From the IMG/VR virus record IMGVR_UViG_3300037042_000849, positions 1 to 31,098 of that record: a stretch of 31,098 bases of DNA, one strand, 5' to 3'. Source of the stretch: a virus. This document shows positions 16,162 to 24,519 of the stretch, in pieces; position 1 is the first letter of the stretch; each line of letters begins with the position of its first letter. The notes under the pieces are model-generated. The model did not search any database. It saw only the letters and a list, made by a program, of their open reading frames with translations, and was not told the origin of the DNA. The translations under genes and the position numbers were made by a program.

Positions 16162-16653
16162 ATGGCTTACGCAACTGCTGAGGACGTAGCTGTCCGTTGG
16201 GCTCGAGACTTAACCGTTGAGGAAACGGCTCTCGTTGAAGTTCGCCTCGAAGATGTGGAACGGATGATCCGTAGGCGTATCCCCGATCTTGACGTGAAAG
16301 TCGATATCGGTGTGATTGACGTTTACGATCTGATTCAAGTCGAGTCAGACTGTGTGTTGAGGTTGGCCCGTAACCCTGAGGGTTACTACTCTGAAACGGA
16401 CGGCAACTACACCTATCAGTTGCAGAAGGGTTTGACGAGCGGGACGCTCGAGATAACCGCTGAGGAATGGGCCATGCTTGGTGTGTCCCGTAACCGTCTG
16501 TTTTACCTTGACCCGAATCCGATGCTGGACACCTATGGGGAGACTGCGGCTGCGCCGATCACTCCGCGTAGCCGGCAGCGCCGCGACGTCGAACGGTTCG
16601 TTGAGGGTCCGCGTGGCCGTCAGGTAGTGGACTGGATTAGGCAAATCTGGTGA
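16162..16653 (+). CDS. Head-tail connector (adaptor), Gp19/Gp15/Gp42-like
   Basis: A 163 aa protein from ATG 16162 with AGGAAAGGGAG upstream; an in-frame upstream extension would run through the post-capsid hairpin and is unlikely. The YATAEDVAVRWARDLTVEE start, with a following helix bearing VRLEDVERMIRRRIPDL, is characteristic of siphovirus head-completion adaptors (Pfam Gp19/Gp15/Gp42 type). These bind beneath the portal ring as the first connector layer. The C-terminal part is Arg-rich (PRSRQRRDVERFVEGPRGRQ) and may contact DNA in the channel. Confidence 0.82.
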   Translation: MAYATAEDVAVRWARDLTVEETALVEVRLEDVERMIRRRIPDLDVKVDIGVIDVYDLIQVESDCVLRLARNPEGYYSETDGNYTYQLQKGLTSGTLEITAEEWAMLGVSRNRLFYLDPNPMLDTYGETAAAPITPRSRQRRDVERFVEGPRGRQVVDWIRQIW

Positions 16654-16656
16654 CCT

Positions 16657-17010
16657 ATGAGCTTACTGGATAGCGGCACAGAGGACATTATCGTTTTCCT
16701 CGAGGAAGTTGTCACCGATGAGGACGGCAATCTTCGCACTCAGCCGTCGAAGTGTGGGGTTCCTGCTAAGGCGACGATCCAACCGTTAGGGCAGTCGGGT
16801 ACTGCCGCTAGGCGGTCTGAGCAGGACAACGAGGGGTTTGAGTCTGAGAAGGTTTATTGGATGCGCCTGCCGCGTTCGTTTCCTTATGTGATTAAGGCTC
16901 AGTCGAGGATTGAGTGGCGTGGCGAGTATTGGGCTGTGTTCGGTGACCAGTTCAGGTTCACTAACTCCCCTCGTACCGCCCATGTGACTTACACGATTAA
17001 GAGGTACTAA
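16657..17010 (+). CDS. Head-tail connector (stopper)
   Basis: A 117 aa beta-rich protein starting 3 nt after the previous stop. Segments EDIIVFLEEVVTDEDGN and RIEWRGEYWAVFGDQFRF resemble the small SH3-like/beta-barrel stopper proteins that close the connector after packaging. It overlaps the next start by one base (TAATG). The call relies on size, strand pattern and its second position in the invariant connector order. Confidence 0.75.
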   Translation: MSLLDSGTEDIIVFLEEVVTDEDGNLRTQPSKCGVPAKATIQPLGQSGTAARRSEQDNEGFESEKVYWMRLPRSFPYVIKAQSRIEWRGEYWAVFGDQFRFTNSPRTAHVTYTIKRY

Positions 17011-17357
17011 TGGCTAAGGTCGATATTTATTTGTCGTGTAATGACACTGTGTTGGAACTGCCCGGGGTAGGCCAAAGCGTTAAAGACGGCGCTCAGGACG
17101 TTGAGGAAAATGCGAAAGTCATTTTGCGAACGATCCGCGCTACTACCCCGCACAGTAAAATCAGTGGTCCGGATAATCTGACGAAGATCACTTCGGAGAA
17201 GGCCACAGACCAGCCTAATGACTGGTTTGTTTCTTTGTGGGCGCCTAATCCGGTCGCTATCGAGTACGGGCACCAACCTTCGGGTTGGTTCGCTGGTACG
17301 GACACTAAAGCACCGGATGGGCTTTACATTCTGCATCAGGCAGCCGGTCTAGCGTAA
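17010..17357 (+). CDS. Head-tail connector, HK97 gp10-like
   Basis: A 115 aa protein coupled to the previous gene by TAATG. A helix (GQSVKDGAQDVEENAKVILRTIR) is followed by TTPHSKISGPDN and a late segment, VAIEYGHQPSGWF, that matches the 'E-x-G' plus aromatic pattern of HK97 gp10-like connector or neck proteins (often annotated 'HK97 gp10 family'). It probably joins the stopper to the tail terminator. Ends with a small Ala-rich helix. Confidence 0.75.
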   Translation: MAKVDIYLSCNDTVLELPGVGQSVKDGAQDVEENAKVILRTIRATTPHSKISGPDNLTKITSEKATDQPNDWFVSLWAPNPVAIEYGHQPSGWFAGTDTKAPDGLYILHQAAGLA

Positions 17358-17367
17358 AGGGGGAACA

Positions 17368-17808
17368 ATGTCGGTGCTACCTCGCATCCAGGCTATTGTT
17401 CTGCCGATTCTGCGTGAGGCTTTACCGGGTATCAAAGTTGGCTCTTGGGTTGAAGACATTGATTACCGCGAGTTCCCGATGTTGAACATCAGGCGTATCG
17501 GCGGGGTCAGGCATGATCGGAAACCTTTGAGACTCGACATGCCAGTTATCGAAATGACCGCCTTTGGGAGCGTCGGTCTGCCGGAAACTGAGCGTTTGTA
17601 TGAGGATGCGCTTGAGGCGCTGTACGAGGCTGTGAGGCTTCAAACGCTGACCGAGGCAGGTTACTTGCACTCGATTAAGGAAACGATGGGGATGACCCAG
17701 TTTTCTTCTCTGTATATGGACTCCTGGCGGGTCCAAGGGCTTATCCGTTTGGGGCTTCGCCCACCCAACTATTTAACTAACCAGGAGATTCCTAATGTCA
17801 CAAAATGA
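17368..17808 (+). CDS. Tail terminator protein
   Basis: A 146 aa protein starting at ATG 17368 with an AAGGGGG Shine-Dalgarno. The alpha/beta pattern (RIQAIVLPILREALPGIKVGSWV, then PMLNIRRIGGVR and PVIEMTAFG, then ETERLYEDALEALYEAV) is typical of the tail terminator (lambda gpU / HK97 gp-type) that caps the tail tube and sets its end. It overlaps the major tail gene by 14 nt, as is common for this pair. Confidence 0.82.
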   Translation: MSVLPRIQAIVLPILREALPGIKVGSWVEDIDYREFPMLNIRRIGGVRHDRKPLRLDMPVIEMTAFGSVGLPETERLYEDALEALYEAVRLQTLTEAGYLHSIKETMGMTQFSSLYMDSWRVQGLIRLGLRPPNYLTNQEIPNVTK

Positions 17809-18796
17809 CAGTGCTGTTTTAACTGCTGCTGTCGGATATGTGTATACCGCTGCTGCGGGTACGCCTCGTCCGACACCGGCACAGATCGCGTCTTTGGACG
17901 CTGAGGCGTTTGGTTCGTCCTCGAGTTCTATCAAGGCCAGTGCCGCCCCTGAGGGTGGGACGTTCACGGTCACGGTTGGTACTCCCGGGCCGGCGCCGCT
18001 GGCTGTCGATCCGGTTGTTGAGCCGAATACCCTTGAGGGTTCGGTTCCGGCTGCCAAGCCCACCACCACTAAGACCGCTAAGGCTGTTGAGCCTGTTGCG
18101 GCAGAGCCGGGTCCTTCGGGCACCACTGAGGAACTGCCGTTCGATTCGGGTGCTGCCGAGGTTCAGGCTGCGCTCGAGGCTATCGAGTCGGTCGGTGTCG
18201 GTAACGTCAAGGTCAGCGGTGAAGGTTTGGCCGGCGACGGTTTCGTTATCGCGTTCGTCGGTGATCTTGCCGGTAAGAATATCGGCGTGAGCGCCGCAAG
18301 CAAGCTCGATGGTGGGGTCACTCTCGCCGCTGAGGTTGTTGGGGCTCCGAATGGTTGGTCATCTGTGGGGCATACGTCTCGCGGGGATCTTCCGGAGTTC
18401 GGGTTCGATGGTGGCGACACCGAGGTTCGTGGTAGCTGGCAGAACGAAAGTCTGCGGGAGGTTGTTACCGCCCCGATTGCGGACTATCTGACGCTGCTGC
18501 TGCACCAGTTCGACACGGAAACCTTCGAGCTTTACTACGGCAAGGATGCGTCCTCCGCTAAGGGTGTGTTCGGTGTGTCCGGTGGGTCTACTCCTGCTGT
18601 GGAGAAGGCTCTGCTCGTCATCATCCAAGACGGTGATACGAAGGTCGGTTTCTACTCCCCGAAGGCGAGCATCCGTCGTGATGATTCGATCAGCCTTGCG
18701 GTGGATGACTTCGCTGCGCTTCCTGTGCGTGCGACGTTCTTGAAGCACGGCAGTAAGAACAAGTTCGAGTGGATTAACGAGGACTTGTTCTCGTAG
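17795..18796 (+). CDS. Major tail protein with inserted domain
   Basis: A 333 aa tail tube protein with an AGGAG Shine-Dalgarno before ATG 17795. The N-terminus (TAAVGYVYTAAAGTPRP) and the C-terminal half from ~190 (NGWSSVGHTSRGDLPEFGFDGGDTE..., ending KFEWINEDLFS) are typical of actinophage tail tube proteins. Between them sits an extra domain: EGGTFTVTVG near residue 53, then a ~50 aa Pro/Ala/Thr/Lys-rich linker, and then ELPFDSGAAEVQAALEAIESVGVGNVKV (~112-140) with VIAFVGDLAGKNIGV. The latter strands resemble a small repeat domain frequent in phage tail proteins, and would be displayed on the tail surface. A strong hairpin follows the gene. Confidence 0.88.
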   Translation: MSQNDSAVLTAAVGYVYTAAAGTPRPTPAQIASLDAEAFGSSSSSIKASAAPEGGTFTVTVGTPGPAPLAVDPVVEPNTLEGSVPAAKPTTTKTAKAVEPVAAEPGPSGTTEELPFDSGAAEVQAALEAIESVGVGNVKVSGEGLAGDGFVIAFVGDLAGKNIGVSAASKLDGGVTLAAEVVGAPNGWSSVGHTSRGDLPEFGFDGGDTEVRGSWQNESLREVVTAPIADYLTLLLHQFDTETFELYYGKDASSAKGVFGVSGGSTPAVEKALLVIIQDGDTKVGFYSPKASIRRDDSISLAVDDFAALPVRATFLKHGSKNKFEWINEDLFS

Positions 18797-18811
18797 TTCA
18801 TTTGTTTGACC

Positions 18812-18849
18812 GGGGGGAGCGTTTCCTTGGCGGGCCTAACGCTCCCCCC
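18812..18849 (+). terminator. Strong hairpin after the major tail gene
   Basis: A perfect 12 bp, G/C-rich stem (18812-18823 with 18838-18849) with a 14 nt loop, 15 nt after the major tail stop. No T-run follows, so it is likely a factor-dependent or partial terminator, or a 3' stabiliser, separating abundant tail-tube mRNA from the low-level chaperone and tape measure genes. Confidence 0.75.
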
Positions 18850-18895
18850 TCCAAGCAGTATCTAGGTCCCGCCGCTAACCTTGAAAGGTCCGCTA

Positions 18896-19273
18896 ATGGC
18901 TAACAACATTTTCACTCTTGACGCTATGCGTGAGGAAATCGAGCGGGAGTTCGCGCCGTTCCAACTTGATATCGACGGTAAGACTCTGACTCTCCGTAAT
19001 CTGCTGCGTGTCCCGAAGAAGGACCGTGAGCAGGTTTACAGCCTGTTGGATGAACTGTCGAAAGTCGGTGATTCGGACTCTGACGGCAGCTTGACGTCGA
19101 CTGAGTTGTCGGCTCAGATCGCGTTGAAGATCATTCCGTTGGTGTCTGATAACACGAAGCTCGCTAACCTTCTCGTTGAGAACATCGAGGATGATTTGGC
19201 TTTGACGCTGCGTGTGTTTTCTTCGTGGATGGGCGCTACTCAGGCGGGGGAAGCCGAGGGCTTGGACAGCTAA
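18896..19273 (+). CDS. Tail assembly chaperone (gpG-like)
   Basis: A 125 aa acidic protein starting at ATG 18896 with GAAAGG 7 nt upstream; a TTG five codons earlier overlaps that ribosome binding site and is rejected. Short helical pattern TLRNLLRVPKKDREQVYSLLDELSK, ending ...SSWMGATQAGEAEGLDS. It has the place and size of the first of two chaperones that, like lambda gpG and gpGT, wrap the tape measure protein during tail assembly. A second frame opens just before its end without a proper start signal, which is the usual sign of a programmed -1 frameshift producing a longer fusion. Confidence 0.85.
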   Translation: MANNIFTLDAMREEIEREFAPFQLDIDGKTLTLRNLLRVPKKDREQVYSLLDELSKVGDSDSDGSLTSTELSAQIALKIIPLVSDNTKLANLLVENIEDDLALTLRVFSSWMGATQAGEAEGLDS

Positions 19274-19674
19274 TAGACGAGTACGGCGAGTTCCTGGCCG
19301 CTGACTTATTGGAGTATTACCGGGTGGATCTCAGGGACATTTTTGTCCCTGAGGCTCGTCTGACTCCGCTGTATTTGTTGGTGTTGATTCGGGGCTTGCC
19401 GGAAGGGTCGCGGTTTGTCGCTGAACGTCGTGGTGGTTCTGAGTTCCGTGGTTGGGACACAGGCCGGTATATCGACGTGGCAATCGTTAACGCTGTTCGA
19501 GCTTTGCAGTACACCTATGTCGCCGCTCATGTGAAGAAGCGCCCACCGGCTCCTGAGCCGTTCCCTATTCCAGATAAGACAGTTAAGAAGCAGAGCGGTC
19601 CTAATTCGTTTGCGTTTATCGCTGCGGCGCGGATAGCTGCTGCTAAGAGAAGGGTTAGTGATGCCGGGACCTGA
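19225..19674 (+). CDS. Tail assembly chaperone, frameshift extension (gpT-like)
   Basis: This frame lies -1 relative to the chaperone at 18896-19273 and overlaps its last ~50 bases. It is expected to be translated as the C-terminal part of an 18896-19674 fusion protein. The T-part begins GQLIDEYGEFLAADLLEYYRVDLRDIF, very typical of actinophage gpGT extensions. It continues with LTPLYLLVLIRGLPEGSRFV, a VAIVNAVRALQYTYVAAHVKK segment and a basic C-terminus. A GTG at 19225 exists but has no Shine-Dalgarno. The end overlaps the tape measure start by 14 nt. Confidence 0.85.
   Translation: MDGRYSGGGSRGLGQLIDEYGEFLAADLLEYYRVDLRDIFVPEARLTPLYLLVLIRGLPEGSRFVAERRGGSEFRGWDTGRYIDVAIVNAVRALQYTYVAAHVKKRPPAPEPFPIPDKTVKKQSGPNSFAFIAAARIAAAKRRVSDAGT
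19246..19252 (+). promoter_or_regulatory. Probable -1 ribosomal frameshift site
   Basis: In the gpG frame the sequence reads G-GGG-GAA (GGG codon at 19247-19249, GAA at 19250-19252). A one-base backward slip keeps the P-site pairing and moves ribosomes into the frame that is open to 19674. It lies 8 codons before the gpG stop. The A-site re-pairing is imperfect, so this is a non-canonical slippery heptamer; the exact site is inferred from frame geometry. Confidence 0.6.
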
Positions 19675-22600
19675 CGGTGGTGCTAGTGGTAATGAGATTG
19701 GCCGGGTTACAGTCCGCGTTGTCCCTGACACAACTGGCTTTAAGCGCAAGGTTGAGGAACAGCTTAAGACTGAGACTGCCGGCTTGGATGAGCAGGTTCC
19801 TGTCGAACCCGAAGTTGAGAATGGGCTTTTAACTCAGAAGGTTAAGGCTCAGGCTAAGGCTGCGTCGGGTGAGAAGGTCACTGTCGGCGTCGAGACTGAA
19901 CAATTTGACTTGGATCGTTTTCAGCGCCGGATGCTGTCGGATCTTCAACGGTTTATGTCGAAGAACGAGACGAAGATCCCGCTGACCGTTGAGGGTGAGA
20001 GTTTACGTCGTGGCCTTGAGGCGTGGGAGAAACGCATCGAGGCTGATATCGCCCTTGAGATTCCGGTCGATTTTGGAACGGCTGCGGCTCAACGCGAGAA
20101 GATTCAAACGATCATAGATGCCGTCGAGGAGTTGGAGAAGGCTGCTAAGAAACCTATCAAGTTCGATCCGTTTCAGTTCGACGATAAAGCTTTGTTCCGG
20201 TGGGATCAGAAGGTTCAGAAGTTCCGGCAGGAGGAAGCGGAATCAGCGATACGGTATCTGGAACTCGCAATCCGCGAGGCTGATGAGCGTCTAAAAGCGA
20301 GCCGTGAGGAAGCACTTAAGAAGGTATCTCTCGATCCTCGTTTCTTTGCAGTCGAGTCTGACCTTATTACTCAAGATGAGATTATTAAGATCAAGGCCGA
20401 CGCGGATTTCCGCGACGTCGAGATTGCTTTGCAGAGGCTTAAAGCTCAGGCTGCACTTGTCAAGATTGATGATCTTGGCGGGGTTGATGCCGTCAACAAG
20501 TTTGAGAAACGGTTTCAGGAACGTCCGCTGAAAGCGAATGTTGAACTGAACTTCAAGGGCAACTCGTTCACTAAAGCTGTATCTGGTTTGTCAAGTTCAG
20601 CTTTTTCGACTGTAGCGCAAGGTTTGGGTTCTATCGGTTCGGGTGCTTTTAGTGCCGCTAAGGGGTTCATTGAGCTTGGTCGCACCGGGATTATTGTTGT
20701 TGGTGTCCTGGCGTTGATTGCCCCGGCGTTGGCGTTGGTGTCGGGTGCTCTGGTTACTTTGCCGGCGATTATGGCTGCTGTGTTGTTCCCGATTGGTGCT
20801 ATCGCGTTGGGTTTGGACGGCATTAAGAAGGCTGCTACCGATGCCGGTTTGTTTGAGGATTCTAACGGTGGGAAGAAGGGCGGCGGCAAGGTCGGTGCCG
20901 CCCTTGATTCTATCAAGGAGAAGGTCAACGGGGCTTTCGAGCAGGGTCTTAAACCTGCTTTCGAAAGTTTCGCTGCGATCCTGCAAGACGGCGCGTTCGG
21001 TAGTGCTTTAGCTAATGTCGCTACTGGTTTGTCCGATATGTTCGCTGGGGTTACTTCCGCTTTGGAGAAAAGCAAGGGTGCGCTCGCTAATATCGGTAGC
21101 AACATAGGTAAAGCGTTCTCTGCTGCACGGCCCGGTATCGAAGATTTCACTACTGGTTTAGTGAACCTTGTGTCTAAGTTGTCCGATAAGTTCCCCGGCA
21201 TTTCCGAAGCTATCAACCGGACAGGTCAGTCATTCTTGGATTGGGTTGACCGTATGACTGCGGTCGATCCGAGTACAGGTGTGTCGAAGTTGGACACAGC
21301 CATGAAGCAGCTTGGTGACACTCTTTCGGAGCTTGGCGGCTTGGTTTCGGACTTCTTTAATAGCGGCTGGGAGAACCTGTCTAACGTCGATTTCGGCAGC
21401 AGCATGAAAGGGTTCGTTCAGAGTATCCGCAGTTTGGTTACGGACACTTTGCCTGCGCTGTCTAATGCTTTTCAGACTATTGCGTCTGCGTTGAAGCCTA
21501 TTGCGGTTGTGGTCGACGCTATTGACAAGGTTTTGAATCGTCTTGGTTCTGCGTCTATTCCTAGGATTGGCACGGACCAGTCGAGCTTGGAGACGCTTTT
21601 CGGTAAGCCTGGTAAGTGGATCAACGACGCTATCAATCCTGAGGCTGCGAAGCAGCAAGCGTTAGAGGCTGGTAAGCAGGTCGGTGATTCGCTGAATCAA
21701 GGTATGGCTACTGCTGCGTTGAACACGAACGCTGCTACTCAGCAGGCGGCTGCGGTGGCTGTTGCTGCTAAGCAAGAGTTCGATAAAACTATTGCGGCTA
21801 TGCCAGCCAATGACCAGGAAAGTTTAATTGCTGCCGCTCTTGGTAGTGATGAAACCGCTCAGGCGCAGTGGGGTGCGAAACTTGCTACGGCGGCTTCGTC
21901 CGCTAGGGACGGGATCACCGCACAGTTCGACGGCGTTAAGGAAGCTGTTGCAGCGAAGTGGGTGGAAATCAACGCGGCGGTCACTACTGGTATCACCGGT
22001 ATGCAAACCACGATCAGTACGTTCTTCACCCAGTTACCTTTGGGCTTCACTGGGGCTTTCACAGGTATTCAGCAGTCGATAACCGGAATGTTCATTCTGA
22101 TTGCTCAGTCGATCAGCACTCAGTCAGCGAATCTCAGTAACACCTTCGCTACCGCTTTTGAAGGTTTACCGGGCCGGATCGGGCAGGCTTTGTCTGGTGC
22201 GCCGGCAGCTATCACTGGTGCTTTGGCGGGTGTCGCTGGCGCTGTGGCTGTAAGCATGGCTGAGGCTGCTGAGGCCGCGAACCAGGGTGGTGCGTTGACC
22301 GCTCAGGTTGCTGGCGCGTCCTTCGGGACGGTGCCACCAGCTATCTCTGCTGCTATGCAGCCGTGCATCACGGTGGTTGCAACTGTCTGTCAGCAGATGG
22401 TTTCTACCGCTTTGAGTTTCGCCGGGGCTATGGAGCAGTCCGGTGTCGCTATCGGTGCGTCTTTCGCTCGCGGTATCGCTTCGCAGGCGAGCCTTGTGGC
22501 TTCCTCCGCTAATGCGCTCATGGCGGCAGCTAGGGTGTTCTTCCCTAACTCCCCCGCTAAAGAGGGTCCGTTCTCCGGTTCGGGCTGGGTGGACAAATCC

Positions 22601-23338
22601 GGTGAAGCTTTAGGTGAGGGCTTCGCTATGGGTATTGAAGATTCCGCTGGCGGGGTTGTCGGTGTCGCCAAACAGATGATGCAAGCAGTCAAGGACGTGT
22701 TCGGTGACGCTGCCGGGTTGACCTTGAACTTCAACTTTGGTGCTACCGCTATGAGTTCTATGGCTGCCGATGCTGAATCGTTTAAGGGCTCGATGGAGGG
22801 TGCTGCTGCCTCACTGAACACCGTCTCTGTTCCTTCGGGTGTGGGTGGCGGTACGTCCGGTAATAACTTCGCCGGGAAGGTTGATACGCAAACCAAGGGT
22901 GAGCTTGACGTTCTGAAATATCAGCAAGAGTACTTGGATTTGCAACGTCAGTCTTTGCAGCTACAAACGAACGGTGCGTCGAAGGCGCAGCAGGCCGAGT
23001 TGAAACGGCAGATGGATATGTTGCAGCTTCAAAAGGACCGTATCGGGTTGCAGTCTAAAGAGTTGGAGTATTGGTCTAAGTATCAGGACACCAGCCGCGA
23101 CATGAACGACGCGTACACCGCTGCCGGGGATAAGTTTAAGGACTCTGCTACGGATATCGCCAAGAATGTTGGCGGTCAGTTTATGTCCGATCTTGGTATG
23201 TCTGGTTCGGGTGCGATCCCTAACTTGGTGGATCAGGGTTCGCAATACATATTCCAGGTCCTCGATGTTCAGAGCGCTTTGACGGGCCAGCAGGTCCTTC
23301 AAAATAAGAAGGCGCAGCAATACACAGGAGGAATGTAA
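19661..23338 (+). CDS. Tape measure protein
   Basis: The longest gene in the window, ~1225 aa, preceded by AGAAGGG. ATG 19661 is preferred to the GTG one codon upstream because of spacing. The N-terminus (GRVTVRVVPDTTGFKRKVEEQL) is a standard tape measure opening. Long charged helices run to ~residue 300. A hydrophobic double segment at ~341-392 (GIIVVGVLALIAPALALVSGALV...AAVLFPIGAIALGL) is a predicted membrane-active region. The rest is Ala/Ser-rich with helical repeats, and a Gln/Leu-rich coiled coil (EYLDLQRQSLQLQ...LQLQKDRIGLQSKELEYW) lies close to the end. It sets tail length during assembly and is ejected at infection; its size implies a long tail (about 0.15 nm per residue is the known rule). 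Confidence 0.93.
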   Translation: MPGPDGGASGNEIGRVTVRVVPDTTGFKRKVEEQLKTETAGLDEQVPVEPEVENGLLTQKVKAQAKAASGEKVTVGVETEQFDLDRFQRRMLSDLQRFMSKNETKIPLTVEGESLRRGLEAWEKRIEADIALEIPVDFGTAAAQREKIQTIIDAVEELEKAAKKPIKFDPFQFDDKALFRWDQKVQKFRQEEAESAIRYLELAIREADERLKASREEALKKVSLDPRFFAVESDLITQDEIIKIKADADFRDVEIALQRLKAQAALVKIDDLGGVDAVNKFEKRFQERPLKANVELNFKGNSFTKAVSGLSSSAFSTVAQGLGSIGSGAFSAAKGFIELGRTGIIVVGVLALIAPALALVSGALVTLPAIMAAVLFPIGAIALGLDGIKKAATDAGLFEDSNGGKKGGGKVGAALDSIKEKVNGAFEQGLKPAFESFAAILQDGAFGSALANVATGLSDMFAGVTSALEKSKGALANIGSNIGKAFSAARPGIEDFTTGLVNLVSKLSDKFPGISEAINRTGQSFLDWVDRMTAVDPSTGVSKLDTAMKQLGDTLSELGGLVSDFFNSGWENLSNVDFGSSMKGFVQSIRSLVTDTLPALSNAFQTIASALKPIAVVVDAIDKVLNRLGSASIPRIGTDQSSLETLFGKPGKWINDAINPEAAKQQALEAGKQVGDSLNQGMATAALNTNAATQQAAAVAVAAKQEFDKTIAAMPANDQESLIAAALGSDETAQAQWGAKLATAASSARDGITAQFDGVKEAVAAKWVEINAAVTTGITGMQTTISTFFTQLPLGFTGAFTGIQQSITGMFILIAQSISTQSANLSNTFATAFEGLPGRIGQALSGAPAAITGALAGVAGAVAVSMAEAAEAANQGGALTAQVAGASFGTVPPAISAAMQPCITVVATVCQQMVSTALSFAGAMEQSGVAIGASFARGIASQASLVASSANALMAAARVFFPNSPAKEGPFSGSGWVDKSGEALGEGFAMGIEDSAGGVVGVAKQMMQAVKDVFGDAAGLTLNFNFGATAMSSMAADAESFKGSMEGAAASLNTVSVPSGVGGGTSGNNFAGKVDTQTKGELDVLKYQQEYLDLQRQSLQLQTNGASKAQQAELKRQMDMLQLQKDRIGLQSKELEYWSKYQDTSRDMNDAYTAAGDKFKDSATDIAKNVGGQFMSDLGMSGSGAIPNLVDQGSQYIFQVLDVQSALTGQQVLQNKKAQQYTGGM

Positions 23339-24322
23339 GTGCAGACTGTCGTTGAGCTCGAAGGGGTTAACGGGGAATGGTTTACACTTGCTGGTCCGCA
23401 GGCCGGTGACAAAGGTGTCTATTTAGGTACTGGTGTCACCGGTCTGTTCGACCCGCCTGTGAAAGTGATGTACGAAGAACCTGGCAACTGGCCGGGTGCA
23501 AGGTTTTTGAATCACCGGATTTTACGTCGGGACATTGTTTTCGGCGTGGAGATTATGGATGACCGTTCTGATTCTTGGTTGAGCCGTGACGCTGAGTGGC
23601 GTAAGGCTTGGGCTTATGACCGGGACTGCAAACTGTATGTGACCACGGAGGAATCGGGTACACGGTATTTGAAATTGCGGTTGGGGGAATCCCCTGACGT
23701 GTCGTGGTTCATGGATCCGAATGGGTTGAATATCAACCGTTGCGGGATGGTCGCTATCGCTGGTGATCCGTTCTGGTATGAGGATGATGTTGTTCATTCT
23801 GCTGTGACTACGTTGGACACCCGGTTCGATCCTGGGACGTACTTTGAGACTCCGGACGTCGGCAAGTTGCCGTTCGAGGATCTGGTTATCTCTGTGGCCG
23901 CTAATCGCGGCGGGGTGAATCCTACGGATAGGCACATTTTCCCTGTGTGGACTGTGCCGGGTTCAACTGAACCGTTGGTGGAGAACGATGGATTGATCGA
24001 GTGGGAGAAGTCGCCGTTTGTGGCGTGGACTCTGCCGGATTATTCGTTCGAGGATGACGGCTACGATAACCGCCGGCTGCGCCTGCCTGGGTTGGTGAAC
24101 GGGGAGAACTGTGTCATCGACACAGATCCTCGTATGGAGCAGGTTGTTTCGGAGTCTGGTTCTCAGGTGTGGTCCCGTATGAACGGTGTGCGGTTCCGGC
24201 ATCCGATCCCCCCGTACACCCGTAAGCGTGATTTCAAAATCAAGGTGTCTGGAACTATCCCAGGCCAGATGGTGACGTTGCGTTTGTCTCGTCCGTGGAC
24301 TCGCCCTTGGGGGATGGAATGA
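23339..24322 (+). CDS. Minor tail protein, distal tail (Dit)-like
   Basis: A 327 aa protein starting at GTG 23339, one base after the tape measure stop, with AGGAGG 6 nt upstream. Being first after the tape measure, and having the segments VYLGTGVTGLFDPPVKVMYEEPGNWPG and RILRRDIVFGVEIMDD, it fits the distal tail protein that forms the hub between tube and baseplate in siphoviruses. Later parts are beta-rich, with aromatic/proline patches (SPFVAWTLPDYSFEDDG) and a VSGTIPGQMVTLRLSRPWTRPWG end. It overlaps the following small gene by 4 nt. Confidence 0.78.
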   Translation: MQTVVELEGVNGEWFTLAGPQAGDKGVYLGTGVTGLFDPPVKVMYEEPGNWPGARFLNHRILRRDIVFGVEIMDDRSDSWLSRDAEWRKAWAYDRDCKLYVTTEESGTRYLKLRLGESPDVSWFMDPNGLNINRCGMVAIAGDPFWYEDDVVHSAVTTLDTRFDPGTYFETPDVGKLPFEDLVISVAANRGGVNPTDRHIFPVWTVPGSTEPLVENDGLIEWEKSPFVAWTLPDYSFEDDGYDNRRLRLPGLVNGENCVIDTDPRMEQVVSESGSQVWSRMNGVRFRHPIPPYTRKRDFKIKVSGTIPGQMVTLRLSRPWTRPWGME

Positions 24323-24519
24323 GGTTCGTTCTTCGGCTGTTTGGTTTCCCTGTTCTGTCTCTGGACATGCTCGAGCTTGTCGAGGTTGAGGAAGAAAAGG
24401 ACAGCCGCATTGAGGCTGGTTCAGCGCACAACTTTGAGCGTGATTCGTTTCCGTTGTCTCCTACTTCGCACCATGAGTGGGAGTGGGAGGACCGTAAGAG
24501 AGGGTTTGGTTTCCGGTGA
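24319..24519 (+). CDS. Small tail-region protein of unknown function
   Basis: A 66 aa protein starting at ATG 24319 in an ATGA overlap with the preceding stop. The N-terminus is hydrophobic (MRFVLRLFGFPVLSLDMLELVEV). The rest is acidic then His/Trp-rich (SPTSHHEWEWEDRKRGFGF), and its stop overlaps the next gene's GTG. The hydrophobic stretch is short and interrupted, so a membrane location is uncertain. The 4 nt overlaps on both sides argue that it is a real gene. Function unknown; it may be a small structural or assembly factor. Confidence 0.65.
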   Translation: MRFVLRLFGFPVLSLDMLELVEVEEEKDSRIEAGSAHNFERDSFPLSPTSHHEWEWEDRKRGFGFR

